A DNA stretch of 64,000 nucleotides, taken from assembly GCA_900240875.1 (NCBI GenBank), contig OESE01000221.1:186001-250000 (forward strand). Reading direction: 5' to 3'. The position numbers and the translations under genes were made by a program. The stretch comes from Crithidia expoeki. Taxonomy: Eukaryota > Euglenozoa > Kinetoplastea > Trypanosomatida > Trypanosomatidae. Positions 38,501-47,900 of the stretch are shown here, in pieces (the stretch's first letter is position 1; each line of letters begins with the position of its first letter). A model generated the notes under the pieces. It was not told where the DNA came from. It worked only from the letters and a program-made list of their open reading frames with translations, and did not search any database.

Positions 38501-41500
38501 GGCAGCAAGGAAAGCAGCACGCAGCTGCGCATCGCAAGAGCGAAAAAACGGCCGGATGCCGCGCCAGCCGCACGCCGCGTCGCCGGCGAAAAGATTCGCC
38601 GGCGGCACGTCGCAGGACCAATTCAGTGCGGCCCGCACCACATCGGACGTCGACACTCCTCGGCCACGACCACGCATCCCTACAGGCCGTCCATACTTTG
38701 TACTGTCTCGTTTCCCTCCGCTCCTTTCTATGATCGCACGTCCGCTGTCGTCGCTGGCGACGTCACACACCTCACCGCCGGCCCTTTTCGGTTCCGCCTC
38801 CGCCGTAGTATTGGTACCACCGTGCCCAGCCCGGCTCGTCGCCGCACCACTCCTGTTAGAGTTGTAGTGAGGACAGAGGTTGTCGTGTTGGCGCAGCTGC
38901 CACGTTTTTCTACTGCCGGAGCGGTGGGAGAGCAGGTACACGGGCGGAAGCTTCGTCACAGGCTCGCACAGGGCGTCTTTGCAGTCACTGCCGAGGCACG
39001 TGAGGGCCCGCAGAACGTACCGCAGCTGCGCCCGCTGGGCCTGCTCCCGGCGGTACGCATCGTCCTCCCAGGCGACTTCGTCGGCGCTCACCTGCGCCTG
39101 CGCGTCGTCGATCAGGGCCACCACGACGGCATTATTCATCAGCGCCCGTCGCCGCTCCGCCGCACGCGCTTTCGACGCAAGCAGCACATCCCAGAAGGCG
39201 CGCAGTTCGCTGTGGATATGGCTTAGCAGGCCCACGACGCTGCCCAGCCGCGGAGGCAACGTGGCTCTGCTGCACAGGACGCGTTGCACCTCCAAAGCCC
39301 GCTCTACCTCCGCCGCGTTACATTTTAAGTGACGCAAAGAAACGGCGATGGCAGTTTGCACGGGACCGCGAAATAGCTGCAGCAGAAGCTCCGTCGTGGC
39401 TGGCAGTCGATCCACCTGCAACACATCCGCGTAGACCTCTACGTTCGTGGCGAAGGTCGTGAGGGACGAGAGGAGAACGTCGCGCCGCTCCCCAGTCACC
39501 TCGTCGCACGTCTCCTGTTTCAGATAAAGCATGACGACGATGCTGCCATTTGCGTAGTCGTCAAATGAGAGTCGCTCGTGCGCTTTAATCAGCGTCCGCA
39601 GGCACTTGTCAGCGTCATACACGGACACCGCCGTCAGCCCTTGCAGCCTGGCTCCCAGCAGCGGCGTGCCAAGCACCGCCACAGGCGTGAAGCACACCAC
39701 GTCACTGAGAAGATCACGGTAAAGATCACATTTCAGCAGAGAAACGGATAGCATTGCGCAGTACGACGACGGCGCCTTGTTCATCTCCTGCAGACGAGCA
39801 AAAAAAACAGTGAAGAACTCCGGGAAGAGGCTTCCCCACGAAGTGAAGTTCGCTGGCTTTGAGCGACGGGCGTGAAGCGAGACAAGGCTGACATTGAACC
39901 CGCTGGCCACCAGTTTTGCCAAATTCGGCACTGTGTGGCTAGCCGTAGTGCCTAAAGCCTCGAAGAATGTGACCTTTTCTGATGCTCGCCACTCCTCCTC
40001 GGCTATACCATCGGATCGCGGCGCAGTATCTTGCAACGTGAGCAACGGTTTTTCCGCACGGCTAACGGTGCTTGTCATTAAAGTGACGGGCTGACCGTTA
40101 CTTCCATTGAAGCGAAAGAGCCCGTTTTGTCCACCGGCAGAGTGCTGCGTAGACAGCGACGCGTCACGCACGCTCTCACCGTCCTCGATCAGCAGCGCCA
40201 ACGGCGCGCTGCGGTCGGAAGGCATGGTACGCGCACGCAGTATGGCTGCAATGGTTGACTGATGTAGTTGGTGTTCCTGCTGGAGTTGGGACGCCGAATC
40301 TGCCGTAGCAGTACGTAATGACACCGTAGCACCACTGTACCTGTTTGTGCACTTTAAACTCTTTTGAGAGGGCGATGAAGTAGGAGCAACAGCCCCGGCA
40401 ACACCACCAATGGTCGTCTTTTCCGCCTGCACGACGGGCGGCGCCAACGTGTCCTTCCCCTCCCCTGCAATCACAGTCTGGCACAACGGCGGCTGCGACG
40501 TTAGCCTTGTTTTCTTCGACTTGGAAGAGGTGATCGGTACAGGGCTTTCAGCTCCAGCTGCTCCTATGCGCGCAGACTTGCGCTTCAATTTATCCGGCCA
40601 CGACCAGGTGAGCAGCGGCGCCGCAGCACCTTGACGGTGCGCCGAGAAACACACCGAATCAGAGAGAGTTGGCAAAGCCACGTACTCGGGGGTGTCACTC
40701 TGCTTTTTGTCTGCGCGATCCCTCTCCATCTGCTGTCGCTGCCCCTCTGCCTCGACGTGGTTGTAGCTGTCGGCGTCCACGAAGTTCGCTTGTGATTCCG
40801 AGAGAGCGGGCGCTGGAGGAAATGCAGGGAAGTGATCGCGGTTGACACCCTTCCGCTCTTCTCCATCCTCATCAGCACGGTGAGGAGGTTTGTTGCACAG
40901 CTCAACAGCTGCTTTTTGCGCGTACGTGGCACCGGACGTCGCCTTCCACGACAGGGCCGGCATGATGTCCAGCGCCTCCATCAACTCCTCTACTTCGCGC
41001 ATTGCAGACGACACCGAACGCTCGCCGAAGCGGCTGCTGTCCACCCTCAGCGCATTTGCGTCACCCCCACCCTCACGATAATCATTATTACTGTTGTGCC
41101 TGAGGGTGTTGCTCCGAACGCTCCTCCGCGTTGGTGCGTCGGGGTCCTTGTCTGTGTTAGGTGCCACTACGAGCGCCTGTGCCTCGTCTACAGACTCGGC
41201 CACTTGCATAAACAACGCCGACACAGTGCCCGCCCCTGCTGCGGCCATCCCCGGGTACTCGTCGAATCCGTTCAGCATCCCGTATTCGTCCGGCCCGTAC
41301 GAATTGTCGCGGAAGTCATCGTTGGCGCAACTTGGGGCCCCCACCGGACACCCACTAACATCACTCGAAGAAAATTCCGATACGAACTGTGGCGTGTTTG
41401 CCTGCCGGCCCGGATGGAAGAGAGGTCCAGAGGCCTCCGTCGACGCCCTCATCCCTCGCACACGCCGCTGCCCTCCCCGACGGGCACCGCGGCGCTGCTT

Positions 41501-43000
41501 GGTCCGCATCATCGCGTCTCCGTATTGCAGCACCACGGAAAGCATTCCGTCAAAATAGCGGTTGACCAGTAAATCGTCCACCAGTGTGCTGCATTCAACG
41601 TCGGCACCGCCGTCCGTTCTGCACGCCGTCGCTGCCGAGGGTGCATGGAATCGAAATTGGTTGCTGCTGTACTCATGTAAAGTGTGGTACAGCGAGGAAC
41701 TGCATCGCCGACGCGCATCAGCGTTGGTGTCGGTGGTGTTAGCGTTGTTGCTGGCGTTGCGAAGGCGGTTTGGGTCGGAGACGGAGCACTCCCACATCTC
41801 GTCCGGCAGGAAAGACTGCTCGTCCAGCGGCATGAACCGCAGGTACGAGTTCGACTGAACCGGTGGCTTCGTTGAGGTTTGCGAGCTGCGTGGGCTTTCC
41901 ACCCCTAGTACCATGGAGAAGCGGTTGTCACCAGCGCTTGACGTGTTGTTCGTGTTGCTCGCATTGCCGCCGTTAGCAGCGTCGCGACCGACCACGTCGT
42001 AGAGCGCGTTGGAGACGGAAGCGCCTGGTGAGACTGTCATTGGACGGGCGAGCGACATGACAGGGGAAGGACTCACCGCTTGCACCATGGGCGAACACAA
42101 CACATACGGCAGCCGTTGCTGGTATTGATGAAACGTCGGCCGCGATGAAGCAGTTTTTTTGTTTGAGCTAGGTGTAAAGGATAGTGTGCACTCCGCCGCG
42201 CTGCAGCCTCCTACGCCCATATTTACTGGTGTCGCCGCCGTTCGTGGTGCGTGACTCGACTCGCTGGGCAGCAGCCGAGAAACAGGCGCAGGACCGTGCA
42301 GAACAGCCCACTCTTTGTCATCTACCTTGGTTGCAGCGGTGGTGGCACTGGAGGTTCCGCGAGACGGCCACGATTCTTGAACCAGCAGATCCGGAAACGC
42401 GCCCACAGACCCGTCCACCCGCAGCGGGGGAAGAGCGGACTGCCAGTTGGCAGGTGATGTAGTCGGAGCGTCGTTAACACGCGACAGCCCAACTGTGGAC
42501 GTTACCATCGCCCAAACCCGGCTGCCGACCACTTCCGCCTCCCTCGCCGGACTCTTCGACGCCAAGGCGAACACTTTGCTGTCGCCCACGTTGCGGCTTT
42601 GGTCGAATGCATTGGAGGTGCTGATGCCGTACTCGAACTGCGTACCACTGCTACCGCTGTTGTTACTGCCGTTAACAAGGTGGCTTGTGCCAGTGTGTCG
42701 GTTGTGACTCAAAAGAACGTCCGTCAGCCGCCTCGAAAGGAAAAAAGCCGGCTGCAGCTTCTCCGCCTTCAGTCGGCAGTCGATGGATGCGTCGGGCGAA
42801 GGTATCGTACCGGCATCTGCGGTGGTAGAGGAACAACTGAGACGACCCCCGCGACGGCTGCTTTGCGGGGGACAGAGTGGACTCGTGCCACCACCCTCGT
42901 AGGCGACGGTGCTGTCCGTCCCAGGTATGTCGAAAAAGTTGGAGCTGGACAGGGTACGTCCATTGGCAACTCCTGTTGAGCTTTGGTCGCATTCGCTCAT
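35570..43000 (-). CDS. Gene D: giant disordered protein with two strongly diverged pseudokinesin units, 2476 aa
   Basis: The start ATG at 43000 (MSECDQSS) lies 22 bases after a strong T-rich tract and AG. Residues 1 to about 990 are disordered, with Ser/Asn/Thr stretches and a basic patch RRGARRGGQRR near 500. Unit 1, about 1008-1358, has SGFNVSLVSL (GYNxTI position), SVSLLKCDLYRDLL (SxxEIYxExxxDLL position), GTPLLGARLQG (SPLFGP position), LLLQLFRGPVQT (LGGN position) and PPRLGSV. Unit 2, about 1572-2125, has FHVDELC, GQNVSIFSV and a long Ala/Ser-rich insertion before the C-terminal half. It is the least conserved copy of the family. A Pro/Arg/Ser-rich tail of about 350 residues follows, with several S-P and R-x-x-S sites. 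No P-loop or switch motif is present. Membership rests on position-by-position similarity to A, B and E. Function unknown. Confidence 0.85.
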   Translation of the reverse strand: MSECDQSSTGVANGRTLSSSNFFDIPGTDSTVAYEGGGTSPLCPPQSSRRGGRLSCSSTTADAGTIPSPDASIDCRLKAEKLQPAFFLSRRLTDVLLSHNRHTGTSHLVNGSNNSGSSGTQFEYGISTSNAFDQSRNVGDSKVFALASKSPAREAEVVGSRVWAMVTSTVGLSRVNDAPTTSPANWQSALPPLRVDGSVGAFPDLLVQESWPSRGTSSATTAATKVDDKEWAVLHGPAPVSRLLPSESSHAPRTAATPVNMGVGGCSAAECTLSFTPSSNKKTASSRPTFHQYQQRLPYVLCSPMVQAVSPSPVMSLARPMTVSPGASVSNALYDVVGRDAANGGNASNTNNTSSAGDNRFSMVLGVESPRSSQTSTKPPVQSNSYLRFMPLDEQSFLPDEMWECSVSDPNRLRNASNNANTTDTNADARRRCSSSLYHTLHEYSSNQFRFHAPSAATACRTDGGADVECSTLVDDLLVNRYFDGMLSVVLQYGDAMMRTKQRRGARRGGQRRVRGMRASTEASGPLFHPGRQANTPQFVSEFSSSDVSGCPVGAPSCANDDFRDNSYGPDEYGMLNGFDEYPGMAAAGAGTVSALFMQVAESVDEAQALVVAPNTDKDPDAPTRRSVRSNTLRHNSNNDYREGGGDANALRVDSSRFGERSVSSAMREVEELMEALDIMPALSWKATSGATYAQKAAVELCNKPPHRADEDGEERKGVNRDHFPAFPPAPALSESQANFVDADSYNHVEAEGQRQQMERDRADKKQSDTPEYVALPTLSDSVCFSAHRQGAAAPLLTWSWPDKLKRKSARIGAAGAESPVPITSSKSKKTRLTSQPPLCQTVIAGEGKDTLAPPVVQAEKTTIGGVAGAVAPTSSPSQKSLKCTNRYSGATVSLRTATADSASQLQQEHQLHQSTIAAILRARTMPSDRSAPLALLIEDGESVRDASLSTQHSAGGQNGLFRFNGSNGQPVTLMTSTVSRAEKPLLTLQDTAPRSDGIAEEEWRASEKVTFFEALGTTASHTVPNLAKLVASGFNVSLVSLHARRSKPANFTSWGSLFPEFFTVFFARLQEMNKAPSSYCAMLSVSLLKCDLYRDLLSDVVCFTPVAVLGTPLLGARLQGLTAVSVYDADKCLRTLIKAHERLSFDDYANGSIVVMLYLKQETCDEVTGERRDVLLSSLTTFATNVEVYADVLQVDRLPATTELLLQLFRGPVQTAIAVSLRHLKCNAAEVERALEVQRVLCSRATLPPRLGSVVGLLSHIHSELRAFWDVLLASKARAAERRRALMNNAVVVALIDDAQAQVSADEVAWEDDAYRREQAQRAQLRYVLRALTCLGSDCKDALCEPVTKLPPVYLLSHRSGSRKTWQLRQHDNLCPHYNSNRSGAATSRAGHGGTNTTAEAEPKRAGGEVCDVASDDSGRAIIERSGGKRDSTKYGRPVGMRGRGRGVSTSDVVRAALNWSCDVPPANLFAGDAACGWRGIRPFFRSCDAQLRAAFLAADGSPLQAMVLMEKVVYLEVPERDRACSSPAAGEDEDTLRCGAALPSGKAKSGIIGFTVNDFPVGAPRVLRGMTRFHVDELCVRYLHGSPTRTPPLGTVRASNITKGGSSSLLPPLLSGEGDASGFASSNSSVSSIVRAAFRGFLDGQNVSIFSVTEASAETDAVTRMMRSPLWLATRELVEAVLHGTDSNNSTSSVDRQVLYMSITQPISIDCIKDHLSSGNGNCSDDAFSSAAGGGKSHHGVSTNSLLSSPNADEVMAFQAAWTPAGPVVAGARYIPITSVSQFYKVTRELPSHVRAVADSRRTESRGGTHVLVSFLLRRCGAASKSASLQSASAAPAVAAAGVASATAVGRGNASVFSTAPQPPVQQNLRTPSPRGQPRVATMIDSTPTASPAPAAPTFEHVFFTSATVLLSTEAMFWNTLQLGDHVPPSHPLNLLRPVYGHRVVNVVDVAASAVERAWPLLLAQERMTQRTPFLLWRVPWSMSAYTAYLAKQRDALRWCMTNLVSSSSTTSTATTAKSTRTANTAYIPIECTTRGRLQIDLGQAGLPDWVRDLFYGKRVWLSDLTAILRQVELMYAIGVDLLESRYQPQNSWTESRAVCDRPTALFDGKVAYDITVPPKVYVRTPLDPVWSPPQLNGSKMTTLPEEAAPLQTASAAAALPVERRPPTIYAGRAAEDHRAEHQWAPVSPRGARLSPSPRRVMRTEHGNAVEAGEGEDLFRQFVQKREMSHTQRRPEQQAPAVPPAGAELYGAPPSRAPLSPQRQDHTGEPHRIRNARYSPPKLLTGENKDLITVAMRQRETAAGTSRFSAPFLQSMVVDPAMLQSNGCADTIAVAAAPRKLGRAACEIQPSGLPDALGSPRGPRTLPTTTPAPPIVPGANTFTHSTSCARGPLSPFGNLAGPSSVRTTSHDPQCTTPSLTLSGRRPPSRPETGDFLFSPAGGSACPSLKRAAATAAARETSSEAIPLPAVPLRR

Positions 43001-43022
43001 ATCCTTCCCTAGTACCTACCAC

Positions 43023-43052
43023 CTATGTTGTTAAAGAAAAAAAAAAGAAAAC
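43023..43052 (-). promoter_or_regulatory. Candidate spliced-leader acceptor for gene D
   Basis: On the minus strand TTTTC, T10 and CTTT lead to AACAACATAG, with AG at 43024-43023, 22 bases before the ATG at 43000. This is the clearest acceptor in the window. Confidence 0.6.
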
Positions 43053-44108
43053 CACTATAACACAAGAATGACAGGGAGACTCAGAAACAAAGCAGAAAAA
43101 CGGCCAAGTGATGGTTGAGAGTTTCCGTTAAAAAAATTCATCCAACCGTTATCACTGAGAAACGAAACCCCTAAACCCGAAAAGTTAGCAGCGCAGCAAG
43201 CGAAGGCGTGTGTCCCGACACTCAGGATCCCCCACCGGCTTCTAGCCCCTCTCTTAAAAGAAGAAGGAATCAAATTAAATCGTAGAAACAAAATAATGAT
43301 AATAATAGTGAAATAATGAAAGCAAAGCGTATGCACAGAGTGGAACCCCCCCCTCCACAAAAAAGGGCAGTCAGTGGTCTTTAAATGCCGTTTGAAAAGA
43401 TGTAAAGCAAACTTTACACGATAACACAACGCACGGAAGAAGGAAAACTCCAGAAAGAACAGAACAGCGGCAGGGAAGGAAAAGGTAGAAACAAGAAAAA
43501 TGAAACACAATTCACAAAGAACGCGCAGAGAAATCAACGATAAAAGAAGAGGCAAAAGAGTAGCGAAGATAAGAAGAGCTAGGCAGGGAAGAACAGAGGG
43601 AAAAGCAGAGGAAACTGTAAATTCATGGAATAACCGACTCAGAATACACAAGAGAATCTATGTACTTTAAACGATTGAAAGTAAATACATAAACGCTGAA
43701 ACCCGGAACCGAAACAGAAGAAAAGGAATAGGAAACCCGTGGGAAGCCAAACAAAACGGAAAAGGGAAAACCCCTGAACATCAAAAACCGGAAATAGTAC
43801 ACACACAGCTCAATTAGTTGTAAGAGAAAAAGAGTTAATTGCAAAAAAAAAAAAAACTGGAAGAGAATTTTCTTCTCTTATTCTGCTGTGCTAAAACAAT
43901 ACCCACATGCAAACGCCCGCGGACAGTTACAGCAGAAAGATGGAAAAAGAAGGCTGCGAGGCAAAAGCAAATGGAAGAAATACAAAACAGAGAACAGCGT
44001 ATACTTTTGGAATCCACCTACAAAAGAAGAATGAAATGTCGGAAAAAAGCGACGAAGGTAACTGACAGCTGAATTGAGCGAGCCGATTGTTCGAATGTAA
44101 GGAGTGGA

Positions 44109-44148
44109 ATATAAATAGATATATTTATATTTATTTATTTATATTTGA
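44109..44148. repeat. AT-rich microsatellite-like tract
   Basis: Irregular ATATTTATATTTATTT units about 800 bases downstream of the gene E stop. Confidence 0.75.
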
Positions 44149-44954
44149 ATACCCGGTTGCTTTCGGCGTACTTGATTAACACACAAAGTGCTTCTGGTTT
44201 ATGTTTTGTTGCGTCCACACGCAGGAGCAGTTGTGAAAGCAAAGCTTATTGATAATGAGAAATTAACTTCACGTCAACAGTTCTCTTCAAGTCAGACAAA
44301 AAGATACCGGCTTAACGCTTCGTTCTAATGCTCGCTTTCCGGGCAGCGCTCCCGGCGTTGTAGGTGTTGAGGAAAGGACAACAGAAAGCACGGTGGGTAT
44401 GAAAACACACAAGAGCTATGAAGCGTCCAGAGTTTGCGGAATGCAAAAACCCCACAGAAGAGGAAGAGGCAAAAGGTACTGAAGTTGGATAAAGAGGCAC
44501 CTGCACAACCGCGGTCGACGGAGGAAGAAACAAGTTTAAACGCTGCACTTCTGCGTCAGCAGAAGACGCACTTATTCGAGAGAGTTTCGAGCACCGTGGC
44601 AAGTCTTTTTCAACGTTCCCTCAGATAAGAACCACACTCTTTTAGTCGCATTTTGTGTTTACGCGCCCTCACAAGGCCTGAATTCTAGACGAATTATACA
44701 TCACTGAGGTGTACCGATTTTGTCTTCGCTTTGTTTTCTTCTGTGTGTAGCGTGTGTCACGATGACACAACAGCTAAAGGAGTAAAGCGCCACTGATAAA
44801 AAGAAGAAAGAGGACGATGACGAAGAACAAAAAAAAAAGATAAGGAGTCATAAAAAAATCAACTCGAAAACACGCATTAGGAAAGAATGACATCTACCTG
44901 TACATCAGTATACATACGTCTCTAACAGCAGAACAGGAAAACTAAGACAGCCGA

Positions 44955-47900
44955 CTAATGTAGTTCGGATGTACCGCCGAGTGGTACGAAGGCACGCGGC
45001 TGCATTAGCGACAACGGATTGCGCTGTAGCGACTCCGCCTCCTCCAACAGCTTCTCTGCCATTTCCACGCGGCTCTGGATGTACGCCTTTTCATCCGAAT
45101 TCGACGACGTCGTCATGCGCTCTTTCAGCTTAACAATACCGCGCTGCAGCTCGCGAATGTGTCGCGAGACGCTGTTCAACTGTGGTGGCCGGTTGCGCAC
45201 CTGAGAGAGGTCGTTTAACGCACGCAGCAGCTTACCCGGATCTTCCTCCTCATCGCTGATGCCGAGTAACGCCACCGAGAAGCACGGACCGCGCAGCACG
45301 TTTTTGAAGAGATCCAGCGGTTCGTTGGGGTTGCCCTCCAGTACCCGCTCGTAGTGGTGCACAGCATCAAAGACGGCGGTGCAGAGCAGCGAGGACACCA
45401 ACACATCCTCCACCGGCTTCGTCACCCGCTGCGTCAACACCAGCAAGACGACCATGATGCCCGGATCGGCCGTCTGCAACGCCGGATCGGCGTTGTCGAT
45501 GGCAACGGCAAGAAAATGGTCGAAGTCCAGTGGGTTTGCCACGAGGTGCGGTGTGACGCCGACGACGCGTGGCCCGTAAAGGGGCGTATGCTCCATCTCG
45601 AAACGGTGGTAAGTGGCGTCGACGTCGATCGGGAGCAGGTCGGCCGTCACATCATCTTTGATGAGCGCAATCGACACCTGCAGCTCCCCGCTGATGGTAG
45701 GAGGCTTCGTGAACGCGAAGCCGTTGTCCTCCTCCTGCCCACCAGCGCTGCCGCCGAGCACCGCCTCGAGGATGTTGTTCGCAATGTGCCGCAGCATTAA
45801 CGGGGTGAAAGCGCTGTAGCTGCTGTCTGCGGCGAGCAGCGCAGTGTGGTGGCCTGTCAGAAACTTTGCCACTAGCTCATCCATCAGCTTCGACGAGAGG
45901 GAGTGGTGGTTCTCGTGGCAAGTGATCACTTCGTCGCTATCGAAGCGAGTGCCACCCTGGCTTGCGCAAAGGATGCTGTTGCCCTGCACCGCCACCGTGC
46001 CGGCACCCATCATCACCTGCTCAAAGCATACGAGGGACTGAATGCGCTCGCCCTCCGCCTCGGGGTTGACCGCCGTGATGTTAGGCAGTGCACGCTGGGC
46101 AGCCGCTGGCCGCGCCGGCGCAGGGGTGCTTTGCGGCGACAAGACCGACGCGTCGTCGCCCGGCCCGTTCTTGCTGTCACCCGGCACGCTACTGGCAGCC
46201 GTGGTGGCACCACTGGCCGGCAGCACAGGCAACGACGTAATGTGGCACTTATTCCCGTTGTCGTTGCTGTTGCCGGTATTGCTGTTATTTGCGCCGCTCT
46301 CCCGCTGCTCTGCATCACCATGAAGGTAGGCCTTGGGCTGGTGGTGGTCAAAGTCAACCAGCAGCGCTTCAGCGTCCTTTACCATCTCGGCCAGTCGCTC
46401 AATCATCTCCTTCGTCGCCGCGCGCTCGGAGGGGTCGCGGGAATTTTCATACTTGGCTATGAGATTCGGCGTCAAGTCATTGCGAATGCCGGCAACAAAC
46501 TTCGCCACGCTTCCCGGATGCGTCACTCGGTTGCTCATCTCGCCCAGTCGCTTCTGCACCTGCAGCATCTGATTTGCACGCGTCTCCTCGCTTCCAATGC
46601 CGAGCAGCGCAATTGTGTAGCTCGGTCCGCCGAGGGCATAGTGGAAAAGCGCGCGCGGCACCAGCGGGCTTCTGTCCAGCACGGATGTATAGAGGCCAAC
46701 GTTCTCGCCAGCGAAGGTCGCCACGAGCGAACACACCTGAACATCGCCCTCATCCTCAAGGCGCAGCTTGAAGAGCAGTGAGCAGAAGAGGAAGCCGTAG
46801 TCACGGCCGTTGTCGTATGCGGTGGCCCGGTTGAGGGCGGCATCGATGATGTCGTTAAACGCAGCTCCGCTGGACACGTCAGTGTACGTGACGCCGTGCA
46901 CACAAGAACCGAAAAGGGGCGAAATGGCAATCACAAGCTTCTGTGCATCACCGCCGTCCTTCAGCAAGTCCACCACTGACTCGCCTTTCACATTCACAAT
47001 GGAGGCACTGAGGTGACCGCTCCGGCGCGCGCTCTCGCGGTTCATCTCCGCAAAGATGGAGTGCACGACGGATTTCAGCGCCTGCGCAGAGAATCCGGTC
47101 GGGTGGCTGTCAGCGCCGAGAATGGCGGCGTTACAGCCCATCAGCAGCGTGTCACAGAGCTCCCTCAGCAGCTCGGCTTGGATGGGCTCCATCTGCCCGG
47201 GCGTCGCCTCCCGCACCTCGTCCACATCGTACTCCTCAAAGTCATCCTCCGTTGTGGCGATCACCATTGTGTTGTCGTATGTAACGTTCGATGTCTCGCG
47301 GCAGCGCGTGTCGACGACGACCAGCGTGCGCACCTTCGTCGAGGTCGGGATCGGTGCCTTGTCGCCCTCATACGCATTCGAGCTCTGCCGCGTTGAGATA
47401 GAGACGTCGTGCGCAAAAGAGGTGTCGATGGAAGCGACGCTTGGTATGGTCGGAATCTCAAAGGCCGGCGTGCTCGGCCACTGCGGCCCATTCGAGCCGA
47501 TCGTCGTTGCACCAGGCAACAGTTTCCTGTTACTGTTGTTGATACTGCCTGGTACGCCGGCTTGAAACATCGGCGGGGCGAAGGGCTGCAGGCCGGAGCT
47601 GGGGCGACCACCGTCGGTCGACCCGCGACGTTGTGCGGCACCCAAGCTCTCCTGTGTCGAGACCTTCGAAAATTCGGACGTCGGCGTCATCGTCGTCGCC
47701 GGCCGCGGCGGCAGCTCCGAGTGCTCGGACGCCCTTGACGGATTGCGTAGACGCTGCTGTTGCAGCTGCTGCTGTGGCAAATTGCCGGATGTGCCCTTCC
47801 CCACATTTGGTATCGACTGGCTCCCCCCGGGGTCTTCCAAGTTCATAAAACCTGTATTACGCCGCGCCGGATCGTCGCCGTGGCCGCGCCGCACGTACTC

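Larger units (their letters stand above)
43001..44954. other. 2.0-kb spacer between genes E and D
   Basis: No supported gene. An AT-rich T/A tract lies at 44109-44148, in the presumed 3' UTR of gene E. The 198-codon open frame at 43055-43651 (minus) is nearly all Phe, Leu, Ser and Val, from a pyrimidine-rich tract, and is not annotated. Confidence 0.7.

Noticed and set aside
43055-43651. 198-codon open frame on the minus strand
   Set aside because: Translates a pyrimidine-rich tract into Phe/Leu/Ser/Val strings with no domain pattern. Lies in the 5' region of a spacer.
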